A stretch of DNA of 64,000 nt from Mya arenaria (lineage: Eukaryota; Mollusca; Bivalvia; Myida; Myidae), in assembly GCF_026914265.1 (NCBI RefSeq), contig NC_069130.1, forward strand, positions 45,469,929-45,533,928, in the 5' to 3' direction. The position numbers and the translations under genes were made by a program. Numbering within the stretch: position 1 is the first letter of the stretch; each line of letters opens with the position of its first letter. Below the pieces are notes generated by a model, which was not told the origin of the DNA, did not search any database, and saw only the letters and a list, made by a program, of their open reading frames with translations. Of this stretch, positions 30,972 to 43,500 are shown piece after piece.

Positions 30972-33900
30972 TACTTGTGTAGATGCATTTTATTATACAG
31001 TATTATTCATTGTATTTATAGTTATCATTCTTACCTGATTTATATGTTTGTTGTATAACATTTACATAAAGTTTCATTCTATAAGACTGTATGTTTCTTT
31101 GTATATGTTCTGATTATCATGTGTCATGTCTCTTCATATCGGAGGAAATAAAGAATCTCTCTTTACTTTTTGACATGACATTTTAGAATAATAAATGTGA
31201 TGGTGTTAAAAATAAGGTACAGTACAGCCTTTTAGCTTACAGAGTCAGTGATAATATCTAAATAATCATACACAAAATTGATGATTATGTGTTACTATGA
31301 TTCACAGCCAAAATAAAAAGTGAGGTCGGACAAAAAATTTGTTTTGGGGAATGCTGTATTGTGATACATCATTTTAAATATATTTTATAGTAGAATAAGA
31401 GACGTATGCTCCAGAACTGTTATTGACACATCTGTATCAGACAATCGGATACTTGAAAATGCACCATTCCTGCATTCTCTCTGTCAGATTTTGCAGTTAT
31501 TGCACCAGTAATGTGCCCTGCTCAAAATTGTCTATATGAATGCATATTTTGACTGAAGTTAAACTAACTGATACCTTTAAACAAGTATTTCAAGTTCTAC
31601 TGCCTCTAAATCTCTGCCAAGCTGGAAGTTATACCGATTTCCAGGACACATGCAAATACCTTCTGAAAATAAAGTCATCATAGAAATTTCTTCCGCAACT
31701 GTTTCGCGGATTTTTTTTTATCCAGCTAAGAAACCAGAAATAAACAAATTAAACAGTTATACATGGATCTTGTAATTCAATGGACCTTGCATTTACCTCC
31801 CACGTTAAATATAACCTAAATCTAAACTCTTGACAGGGGCTCATTATTTAATTTCCCACTTAAGCTTTTTCGTAGCCAAGCGTGTTTTTAGATAACCGCC
31901 ATATTGCTTTCTCATAGAGAGTAGTAAAGGGAAGCAACCGCTGGTAGTCATGATTCACGAATTGAGAGGTGGGTCAAAAGATTTCCCTTGCGCCAGTTTG
32001 CGCCAGCGTTTTGGACTAGTCTATTTCCCGAAAAATACAAACAAATGATTTTACAAATGGACTAAACTGTTCACCAGTATTTATATTTATATTTAGATGT
32101 CCAGATGGCTTGTCAAAGTTGAGGCTTTTCATTTTGGGCTTCAAAGTCATATTTTCGATTTTCGAAATGTCCCATCATATCCCCTTATGAAGCCTCTTAC
32201 ATTGACAAAAGGTTTGTTGTAAGAAAAAAATTGATTGGATATTATAAATGGCTTATAAAATAGGTTGAGCTTGGGATTTCCCAGATTTGTGCGGACAAAT
32301 GCAAAGGTCGCGTAGGTTATTGCGTGAATTCTTAATCAATATCATCTCATTTAAGAGACTGCAGACGATATTTTTGGTTTATTTATGACAATTGAGCTTT
32401 GTTGCATTGATAAACGATAACGTTTATAATATTACAAACATTTAGCATACACATTTTACTTTTACGAAAAGGCATTACAAAAAGTCATGTTTACAAGGTT
32501 GACAGATATAACAACGGGCATGCGCGAAAGTGTCCGACCTTGTATGCGCTGGGATAACAAGATGGTTTTTCACAAAGCTTAATGATAGAAAGGCTGGTTT
32601 CCTACTATAAAAACAATAAAACATAAATTGAACCGAAATGCAATACTTTTGTCATAAAGAATGACAATTCGTAAAATATATATGTATAACTACATGTATG
32701 ATAAACAAGTCATCTATTCATGACATTTGTGCAACCGTTACATATCGTCCTAGTCCCTAAAATCGCGACCAACCTTGATTCGCGGCCATCTTTGTTTTTA
32801 CCTGGTTATCACTTGAAATGCACGTATCTGCAAAGCTATGACGTCATTTTTACTACGAACTATTTACAAGAGTAGATGCTTTCCAACTCGCGAAAAAATG
32901 TCTTTAAAACAGATAAATTCACTTGAAACAATGGTTAACACTGCAAACAACATAGTTTTACTAATCCCAAATTAATTGCCATAGAAACCAACCATATTTG
33001 CCACATAACATCCTTAGAAATTCGCTGGTTATTTCGTCTGCTTTGTATACATTTTATCAATGACGGTCACGTGACCTAAATTCTTGTAGGAAGGCAAAGC
33101 AAACTTATAATATGTGTTTTCATGACCCATAGTCTTAGTGTCAAAATAAAGAAATTAGTGAGTGTTAATTTCTGTTTTAGGTGCATCCCTAAGCAGTGAT
33201 AAAGCAGTACATAATTTATTTCCAACTGCCCTTAAACATGCTTATGTACAAAATGATCAGAGAGGAAGGCACTTATGTCCTTAAGTCATCTAGAATGTTC
33301 AGTGTTCCTGAAAATACACTTAAAGAGACAGTTTTGTCTTTGGGTTAAATTATACTTTCCCCCACTAAGAGTAATTTGACATGATTTAATGTTTTATGTT
33401 TACAAAATACTGTAAATCTTTTCTTACAAGTTGAAATTTTGAAATTAACATTTTTAAAGATATGTTTGACTGTTTTTCTCAAAAAACAATTGATCAAAAT
33501 AGTGTTGGCCTAATTAAAACGTGCTGACCTAGATTACGTCAGAGCTCGCGAATCAAGGTACTAGAATCAAGATGGCGGCCTAGTTTCAGTGTCTGTACTC
33601 TGTTGACATTATTTACGTGAACTATTGACCGTTTGTCCTTAAATACTTGTGGAAATATGGATAAATAAATGGCATGTCTGACAAAAGTAGTTAAATTATT
33701 TTATTGTTTTGCTCAACTTTATTATTTTTTATTTATTCCTTACATCCGCGAATCATGGTTAGTCGAGGATACTGTAGAGATGAATAAGTACAGTAGAATC
33801 TATGCGATATAATCAGAACGTATTTTGTTAATTCTAAGCCTTTTTCTCTTTAATAACTTATCTATTATTTTCACCCTCTTAACCAGTATGTATATACATA

Positions 33901-34167
33901 TGTACTTGTTACTTGAAGGTATCAATGGGAAAATGACCTTCAAAGTTTGAGCAGTATACATACACGTAAAACGAAAGCAGTTAGAAGCGTAATAAACAGG
34001 TCTAACAGGATCATGAAATAATACGTGAAATGAAACATGATTTTCAAATATTAAACTCAATTAATATGGTTTTGCATTTCCTAATGTCTCTGATTACACA
34101 TATAATGTGATGCTGATCTAAAAAAGCTGTTAAATTATGTTTAAAAAATCAAAACTCACATTCACGT
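30972..34167. other. 3.2 kb of intergenic DNA, no gene recognised
   Basis: AT-rich. Motifs CGCGGCCATCTTTG (near 32785) and CAAGATGGCGGCC (near 33570) are roughly inverted versions of each other and may be promoter-like or repeat ends. The minus-strand frame at 33800-34060 has no recognisable content. Confidence 0.45.
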
Positions 34168-37018
34168 CCGCTATCCGGTCGACGTTATATTCTATACACG
34201 CTCACGGTCTGACCATTGGAATCTATACAGCCTTAAATTTTTCCGTAAAGTAAACCATGAAACTGTTGACTGCGACCATTTCAACTTGTTCTATTTCCGG
34301 ATAACACTTTAAGCTCCCGTTTTAGTATAATAACTCTTTTAAGGGATTATAACTTGTCGACATGGATAAACAGCCTCAAGTCAACTTTGTAAGTGCTCCA
34401 TCACCATGATTTGTCGCTGTGGTATGAAAGGATTGGGATCAAGTATGCTTACAGTAAAAGATATATGATTTTACTTTGACGTTTGAAATATCAAACACGA
34501 ATATTTGAATGTTATTTTATGTATGTTTGGTTCATAATGGTACTTTGTCAAGTGTAAGACCCACAAACCTTCTTCAAAGTTGAAGTCACTATTGCAGTTA
34601 ATTGTTACCACAACCCAGGTCTGGGGAATAGTGGGGACTTTGACTTTCGGTCCAGCCTATCCAAGGTAAAATTCCGCCCTGCAGCGAAGAACTAATGGTC
34701 AAACCAAATCAAAGGCTCCCACATCCCGGGAACCCTAGGTAAGGTCCATTCCAGCTATATTTTGCGCGAAGATAAAACTACACTATTCACCGGCACTGCC
34801 AGGCCATCTTGAAGGTAAAAACATGGCCCATTTCCCTGACTGCATGTGTCCCTGGACTGGGTCGGGGCGTGGTTACAAATGAATGGTGCATAACATTCTA
34901 AATGCAATGTCAGATTCACATTGAGAGAATTGCTACCATTTGTCCAAATATTATTTTCATCAATTGTGGCAATGAAAGCAGATAGATCAGATATAATGCA
35001 CAGTAAAGATTTTCCTTTTCTTTTTGTAATATATCTTGAAGAATATCAAAGACTGTGGGAACTGAAAGGTTTTATACCAAGACTTACAGTCATAGTTGAT
35101 AATGACAAAGTTATCAAGTATTGCATTATTCAAATATAATTTCAGGTTATGCAGGTTGTTGAGAGCAATTAATATGATGAGGGAAGGCAGGAAAGAGTAC
35201 CAGTTTTATAGTCTGGTAATGTTAACAAAAAATGTTTAAAACACCTTCTTTTTTAATCATGATTTTCCAATATGATATTATGTGATCCTAAAATTGGACT
35301 TTTTTCTTTATTGGATTTTTAGGAATATTTAACTGCTTCAGACTTTGAAATAATATCATGACAGTAAAGCAAACCACAAAATATGTTTCAATATATTTTG
35401 CCTAATACTATCGTACAGACCATCCATATAGCATACTTTTGTTGTAAAAAAAACATCTTAATATTTGCACATTAGGTTTTAAGACTGATTTTTTGAAGGT
35501 GATCAACAAAAGAAAGATTTTTCATAGAATATTCTTTTATATTATGATTTAATTGCAGTATGTACTCGTGGCAAAATGGTGTTCGAGCGTTGGCGAATAA
35601 GGATTTGCTTGCAGCGTTGAAAAACGATAATATGTATGTTGTATTTGTTTTCTTCTATATATGTGAATACTGTGTTAAACTTTAAATCTTGCCATGAAAT
35701 AAGTAGCATGCATTCCAATTTTAATTTGCCAGTATTACTATATCATAATCCTAAAATGATCCTCTACAACTAAACTGTGTGCAAAAATGTTTTTTATACA
35801 TGTGAAATTCTTGTAATATCCTGCTGACAGCATTTATTCCTGTATTGCATATAAACTGATAAATGCCCAAGATTGCCAAAAAATTGCAAACTGCTGATCT
35901 TTGATAAATGGGGATGCTTTTAATTTATATCTTTATTATTTATTTTTTCAGGCAAAGAACAGAAAGAAAGGTTCTCTTAACATAGAAAGTAAAGAAATAA
36001 TGAAGTTCACACTACAGTTGACAATATGGATGTGTTTCCTTTGTTATTTGAACATGATTTATTTTAACTTACATAACAAGTATGCACTACAATAATGAAT
36101 ATCTATATTAATAGTAATGATATTCCATTAAACATGGATATGGAAAAAATATTCTTTGACAGTGCAAGATAAGATAAATCCAGACATAGTTTCATCCACA
36201 TACTTGAAATTTGTCTTGTAACTACATGTATTTTTATGAGGTTAAGTGGTGAGTAATCAACTTTTATCATTAACAGTTTCTTATTTGGGGATAGTATGTA
36301 TTTATGTTGACACTGTGTACCTTCATTCTCTTCATTTTTTCTGTACGAAACAAGACCAAATGTGTCATTTTAGTTTAACCGTTTTAAACTGTATTTATTA
36401 TACTCTTCATTGAATAGCCTAACAAATTTAAATGTGTTGTTATTTTGATTATATTGTATCGGTGTCATAGGGTACATGTCCATTCCTAGCCTACAAGATA
36501 AAACAGATATATTCTTTGTTGTAAAATGTGTTCTTTATGCATATATATACTACTAACTTACATTTTTCCGCTTAACAAGTATTCCAACATGCTACACATT
36601 TACTCACCGGTTGTCTAAAGTACCCGCCAACGTTGGTCGTCCCCGCATATCTGTCAATAATAGACCAGGGCATGTTTAAACTATAGGCGGTATTTCTCTT
36701 GGCTCGATGAACATATCGTTATAAGAAACTTAATATTTTTCATTATCTGATTTTTAGAAAAAATCAATGTACTTTTCTCTGTTCGAACGACATGAAGGCA
36801 AACAGCCAACGGTTGTCCGTGACACAAATAAATATCACGCTCTGATAGAATGCAGTTAAATTATAGACCGAAAATCTGAAATAAAACAGCTTCAAACTCA
36901 ACTTATTACAAATGATAAGGTAAACGGCATCTTACATGTAAACAAATAAAGAACTCGGATATGTTGAACATTTGAAGCGTGGTAGTTTACATGGCTCTTA
37001 TATTAATACCATAGAAAC

Positions 37019-37923
37019 TAGGGATGGAAGCGAATATCCGAGTATCCGGATATCACGCAAGTATTCGGATACCAAAATGGGTATTCGAATATTCGTTTAG
37101 AAATAAAATTTCAATGAAATAGTTTAGCAGAGACATAGCAATTGTTATAAAACTTTTTAGATGAAATATTTCAGGTGATCAATGTTCAGTGTCTGTCGCG
37201 AAGCGGGTATGTGTCACAAATCGTCTGCTAATTGGGTGTTTGCACAAGGCGTGATATTGTGCAGCACCCTGTGAAGTTCTATGACCTTGTTTACAATGAC
37301 AAGTGTTGTTTTATGATCTCAGATGTGCTTAATTGGCACTAGTTGATATTAAACGGATTGATCATTAATCCGTAGGAATTGATCGTCCAATCACAAGTAC
37401 ACGCATGTAAATAAAGAAAAATCAGATCGTCTTTTTGTCTTCTTATCTTTTCCGTAATTATATCCTTCATTACAAAACATTGCATTAAATCAAACAATGT
37501 AATGAAATAAAATTACAATCGACTATCATATAATCAAAGCGTCATTTAACATAAACCCTGCTGATAAATAACAAACTCGAAAGCACGTGGCAGTAACCAA
37601 GCAACCACCTGGGCCGAAGTGACTATCAAATTCGCGAGGTGTTTATGTGGTATTCATCATGAGTTTTATGACGTAAGATGAGTTGTTTAGCTTTGATTAT
37701 AACATTATAAATTATTAAGACTGAGAAAGAATGAATGAAAAAGTGAAATTGCCATATGACGAATTCTAAATTAAGTGGACAATTATGTCAAATAACAAAA
37801 GGTGGGTGACATAAATAGGAAATTTACTTATTATGAAAACAATTTGATACGAGTATCCGGATAGTATTCGAATACTTGATACGAATATCCGGATACCGAT
37901 TTGGTATCCGGTTTCCATCCCTA
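37019..37923. mobile_element. 905-bp hAT-like non-autonomous element
   Basis: Ends TAGGGATGGAAGCGAATATC and (inverse) TAGGGATGGAAACCGGATAC are TIRs. ATAGAAAC is duplicated exactly on both sides (37011-37018 and 37924-37931). An 8-bp duplication and TAGGGATGG ends are characteristic of hAT. The subterminal zones are packed with ATCCGGATA/TATTCGAATA motifs in both orientations, plausible transposase-binding sites. No coding sequence. Confidence 0.88.
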
Positions 37924-37932
37924 ATAGAAACA

Positions 37933-38415
37933 CAAGAAACTTGATAGTTTTCCTTTGTGCGACTATACGAACTCTATTTATATGTTAGAGTTCGATTTGG
38001 TGATTTACAGAAAATGGAACGAGTACAGCGAGGCCAATGTTTAAATCATAACAAGAAACTTGATAGTTTTCTTTTGTGCGATTTTAAGAAATCTATTTAT
38101 ATGATAGAGTTCGATTTGATTGTTAACAGAAAATGGAACGAGTACAGCGAGGCCAATGTTTAAATCATAACAAGAAACTTGATAGTTTTCTTTTGTGCGA
38201 TTTTAAGAAATCTATTTATATGATAGAGTTCGATTTGATTGTTAACAGAAAATGGAACGAGTACAGCGAGGCCAATGTTTAAATCATAACAAGAAACTTG
38301 ATAGTTTTCTTTTGTGCGATTTTAAGAAATCTATTTATATGATAGAGTTCGATTTGATTGTTTAAAGAAAATGGAACGAGTACAGCGAGGCCAATGTTTA
38401 AATCATAACAAGAAA
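37933..38415. repeat. 119-bp tandem repeat, four units plus a partial
   Basis: CAAGAAACTTGATAGTTTTC starts at 37933, 38052, 38171 and 38290, and a partial unit starts at 38409. Units 2-4 are nearly identical; the first is more diverged. The array begins immediately after the hAT-like element's target duplication. Confidence 0.92.
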
Positions 38416-38561
38416 CTTTTTTTCCTTGTGCGATATTTAGAAATATATATAGTACCTCATGTTATGTAATACATTATATTATATATGATCAATAAAACAG
38501 ATTAAAAACCAAAGCTGTTGTTAAATACTTTTTAAAAGCTGTATATGTACAAGACAATACT

Positions 38562-39745
38562 GAGACTGTATAGACACCAATGTTTGTCCCAACTTGAAGA
38601 TGTATAGATACCAATGATTGCCTTGAGTTAAGGCTGTATAGATTCTAATGTTTATCTAAATTTGAGGCTGTATAGATTCTAATGTTTATCTAAATTTGAG
38701 GCTGTATAGATTCTAATGTTTATCTAAATTTGAGGCTGTATAGATTCTAATGTTTATCTAAAGTTGAGGCTGTATAGATTATAATGTTTATCTTTAGTTG
38801 AGGCTGTATAGATTCTAATGTTTGCTTTCAGTTAAGGCTGTATAGATTCTAATGTTTTTCTTAAGTTGAGGCTGTATAGATTCTAATGTTTGCTTTCAGT
38901 TAAGGCTGTATAGATTCTAATGTTTGCTTTCAGTTAAGGCTGTATAGATTCCAAAGTTTATCTTAAGTTGAGGCTGTATAGATTCCAATGTTTGTCTTAA
39001 GTTGAGGCTGTATAGATGCCAATGTTTATCTTCAGTTGAGGCTGTATAGATTCTAATGTTTGTCTTCAGTTAAGGCTGTATAGATTCTAATGTTTATCTA
39101 AAGTTGAGGCTGTATAGATTCTAATGTTTATCTAAAGTTGAGGCTGTATAGATTCTAATGTTTGTCTTCAATTAAGGCTGTATAGATTCTAATGTTTATC
39201 TAAATTTGAGGCTGTATAGATTCTAATGTTTATCTAAAGTTGAGGCTGTATAGATTATAATGTTTGTCTTAAGTTGAGGCTGTATAGATTCTATTGTTTG
39301 CTTTCAGTTGAGGCTGTATAGATTCCAATGTTTATCTTTAGTTGAGGCTGTATAGATTCTAATGTTTGCTTTCAGTTAAGGCTTTATAGATTCTAATGTT
39401 TATCTTAAGTTGAGGCTGTATAGATTCTAATGTTTGCTTTCAGTTAAGGCTGTATGGATTCTAATGTTTATCTTAAGTTGAGGCTGTATAGATTCCAATG
39501 TTTGTCTTAAGCTGAGGCTGTATAGATTATATTGTTTGTCTTCAGTTGAGGCTGTATAGGTTCCAATGTTTGTCTTCAGTTGAGGCTGATTAGATTCTAA
39601 TGTTTGTCCAAATTTGAGGCTGTATTGAGTCCAAGATCTTTCAAATTTGAAACTGTTTAGATTCCAATGTCTGTTTTAATATGAAGCTGTATACAGTCCA
39701 ATGTTAGTTCTACGGTGTAGCTGTATAGATTCCAATGTAGATCGA
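38562..39745. repeat. 34-bp tandem array, about 34 units
   Basis: The unit is approximately GAGGCTGTATAGATTCTAAT followed by GTTTATCTAAAGTT. GATTCTAATG recurs every 34 bp (38641, 38675 and so on). Its TTAAGGCTGTATAGATTCCA variant matches the inner part of this element's own TIR. The right-hand end decays gradually toward the TIR. Confidence 0.93.
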
Positions 39746-39958
39746 ACTTGGGAACAGTGAGATATAATTGTTTATTTCCTTGCAAAATATTTATTTTATT
39801 TAAAATTGTCATCTTTTGCCTTAATTATTATCTGAAATCTCAAAAAATGTAGATAAAGAATTTTTTTATATATATTTTACGACATTGCAATGGGGGTGTA
39901 TAGATTCCAGTGGTCAGACCGTGAGCGTGTATAGAATATAACGTCGACCCCGCTATCC

Positions 39959-40559
39959 CTAGTAACGGTTAGCCTAAGGTACAGTACGGATTGTAGTATT
40001 GCCAGATAAACGACAGTGTGGATTTCAGCAGGTGCTTGGATGGTCTATTTACGTCATAGATATTTGTGTAAATAGAAAATAGACATTAAATTTGCCTTTG
40101 CAGCAAAGTATTAAGGTTGACAATGTTTTAAGGTTGACAATGTTTATCATAAATTTCTCTTGTCCGAATGAACTCAACTTTGATTGTGTTTATATAAAAT
40201 AATAATGTAAGTAGTTGCCACATTTTCCCATGATTATTTTATGAAATAATTAGGGTAAATCAAACAGTTCAGAAATAAAGGAAGATCTACACTGTACTTT
40301 ATCTTTGATTTAGATTTAGCTAATATTTTAGTACTCCATATAAACAGCCGCTTCTGAGTCTTTAACGGTTTTTGAATAGGCGAAAGTTCCCTTTACTCGC
40401 ATAATTGTGGCTAGTATTTTAGAAGGTGTAAACAAAGGTCCATTGTTTGAATTTTAATACCTATCAATCCTATATTTATGTTTATCATGAAAAGCATCCA
40501 ACTTTGACACTGAAATTTAAGACATCCATTACGTTTTGAAGTATTTTGACTGTAAATCA
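39959..40559. other. Intergenic DNA, nothing recognised
   Basis: A short direct repeat TTAAGGTTGACAATGTTT occurs twice at about 40110-40145. No gene. Confidence 0.5.
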
Positions 40560-43500
40560 TATGACTGTAGTGATCATTGCTGGGGAACACGTTCTAAAGC
40601 ACTGTAGTTAAAATTAATATATATATAGCTATACTGATAGTCATAGCTGGGGAACACGTTCTAAAGCACTGTAGTTTATCAAATGACCATATATCCTTAT
40701 ACTGGTGATCATAGGTGGGGGACACGTTCTAAAGCACTGTAGTTTAACAGTTGACCATATATCTTTATACTGGTAGTCATAGCTGGGGGACACATTCTAA
40801 AGCACTGTAGTTTATCAAAAGACCATATATCTTTATACTTATGATCATAGCCGGGGGACACGTTCTAAAGCACTGTACAGTACTGTTAAGACCAAACTTT
40901 ACACCCTTGTGCACTAGGAGTGAACTACTAGTGAACAATTTGTGCACTATTGATAAACTAATGTAGTCTCTAGTTTATTTGATAAGCCAGTATTGATTTT
41001 TCTGGTCCACTGAGATTGGCCATACTATATTGATTTTATATCACTGATAAAAACTTTTCCTCTACCAGTTCATTTCAAAACTTGCGACAAAATCTTTTAG
41101 TATTTACTGATGACTTTATGATGTAAAGCCATTGTACTAGGCTTATAAGACAAGGGGTTTCTATATTTGTTTATTTTCTTTTATTATTGATAAAAAAAGA
41201 ATATTACATTTCTTAAAATAAATACATTAAGTTTATTTGTAAGCCAATATTTTGAAACAGGAGTGTTATATAATATAATTGTGTTACTATTATAACATCT
41301 GAACAATTATGACAAGGGGATACTATATTTTTCAATTATATTTTATTGTTGATAAAAAAGAATATTACATTTCTTAAAATAAATACAATAAGTTTATTTG
41401 AAAGCCAATATTTTGAAACAGGTGTGTTATATAATATAATTGTGTCACTATTGTAACATCTGAACAATTATGACATTTTTTTGTAATTCAGACATTTGAT
41501 TTAAGTCATTAAGTGAAAACAAAATATTAATTCTGAATGCTTTGTATATACAGTTAACAGCACTATTTCTATCATAATATTTACAACACATAATACTGTT
41601 TTGCTCCCTTAAAAGACGTAAGCACGAACAGATGAAATGTCAAATTTCTTCCCAACAACTCACCACAAGTACACATTGTTTTTGTCCATAACACGCACAT
41701 ACTCAGCCCACACCTGATGATGTAAATCATTTTTTTCGGGCCAGTAACGAAAGAAAAGGGGACCCGTCATTTACTGGTCATATTTGTCAATTTTTAATTC
41801 TAATGCAGATGAAATAAAAATAAAACATTTCTTAAATAAATTATTTGTTAGCCAATATTTTAAATAAGAGTGTTATAAATATAATTGTGATACTATTGTA
41901 ACATCCAAACAATTGTGATTTTTTTGGTAATTCTAAATCCTTCGTATAAAAGTGAACAGCACTATTATATATTCAAACTGTCAATACAAAATCATTGTAT
42001 CAATTCAATTGTGATGAAAAAGTGAATGTGATTTAACAAAAGAAAAAAATGCATGCGGCTGAAAAAAGATCTTGCCTTAATTAGAATAATTTAAAATTAG
42101 TAGCTCAAGCTATTTTTTCTGATTTTTTTACGTAACTATATTCACGATTTATTTCATTAACTTTCCATAAATAAACATCTTTAAAGCCTAGTTTTAGCAT
42201 TTGATACTGAATGTATCTATTTATCTTTTTCTATAAAAATAGCACAAAGGGAATTGTCCTACCAAATGGCCAACTAACCAGGCATTAAAATTAATTGAAT
42301 ATCAGCAAAATGATAGAATGCTTATTCATACTTTTGTAATGAGATTACCCATTGTAACAGTGTTAGCCCCAATAGGTCGGAGCCAATAAACAATACACAG
42401 GAAGTATCAGGAACCCTGCTGTGTTAACATTCAAAATGGCAAAAGATGAAATTATCCTATGCATTCAACCATTAACCAGGCATTACAATGAATATTATTA
42501 CATATTAAACTTGCTATTTGATGTTAAAATACATGATATGCATGGTAAATATTAAACATCTCCACTCTTAATAATTTGATTAACAAATGATGAAAAGTGT
42601 AATTTAAGATGCAGAATAAGATTTACCAAAATTAATAATATTGTTTTAATATTCCAAAAAGGATGAATAAATGTCAAAAACAATGGTTCTTATAAGGGTA
42701 CCGAATTTAATTTGAAAGAAATGAGCATAAAACACGCTATCTCTACCTTATGAGACTATTGTAGACTACAGTAGTGTACAGTAAATCGTTTAGCATTCAC
42801 CAATCATTTAATATTTTTGCGCTTTCTGCTATTAACTTCACGGTAACAATCTTGTTATCAGAAGTTAATATTTTCCATAAATGCCTTATTTAGAAAGTAG
42901 TTAAGAGTGTCACTTTAAGAAAAAGTATTTTTATTTTATGATGCAGTTGCAACACAAAATATAATATAAATTAACTATTTTCCATCTTTTATTAAAACAT
43001 ATTTGTTTGCATCTCTTCTCTAAAACAAAATTCGTAAAAAATATATTGAGTTTCCTTCAAAGGCCCAGTTTTAGGAATGGTTGTCATGTTAATTGTCTGC
43101 TGTGTATCCCTTGTTTATTGCACTAGTGTCATTGCAGGGGCCAATTTCCTGTGTATTTGTTTATTGGCTTGGGGCCATTTAGAGTTGACAACATTTAGAG
43201 TAGAAAATAGCATTAGCTCATTAATACACAACCACTTCTGGCATAAACATATATGCATAGCAAATGTATTAATTTGACTGATTGGGAGTAAATAATAAAC
43301 AAAAAAAGTAAAAAGGGTTTCATTCCATTTAAGTTGTAAAATATAAATAATTTTAATGGGATATTATAAATAATACTACTCATATTCTTATTCTAAAGCA
43401 TCGAAATAGTGCTTTTAATATTATTTAAAAAGTAATCAAAATAAAACAATAAGTCAAACACTGACAGATCTAAGATTTGATAGTTAGCAGGAGGCAATAA

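Larger units (their letters stand above)
34177..39949. mobile_element. 5.8-kb TIR element with exact 9-bp target duplication
   Basis: The left terminus GGTCGACGTTATATTCTATA continues for a 53-bp terminal inverted repeat that matches the right terminus with one mismatch. CCGCTATCC occurs directly outside both ends (34168-34176 and 39950-39958). A 9-bp duplication with long TIRs suggests a Mutator-like element, with Merlin as an alternative; the superfamily is inferred. The interior contains a hAT-like insertion, a 119-bp array and a 34-bp array. No intact transposase was seen, so it is probably non-autonomous. Confidence 0.85.

Noticed and set aside
34921-35139. 72-codon frame inside the 5.8-kb element as a transposase
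   Set aside because: No catalytic motif, starts at a non-ATG codon, and shows no family resemblance.
43077-43277. 66-codon hydrophobic frame inside the 3.58-kb TIR element
   Set aside because: No recognised transposase motif or splice support; length expected by chance in AT-rich DNA.
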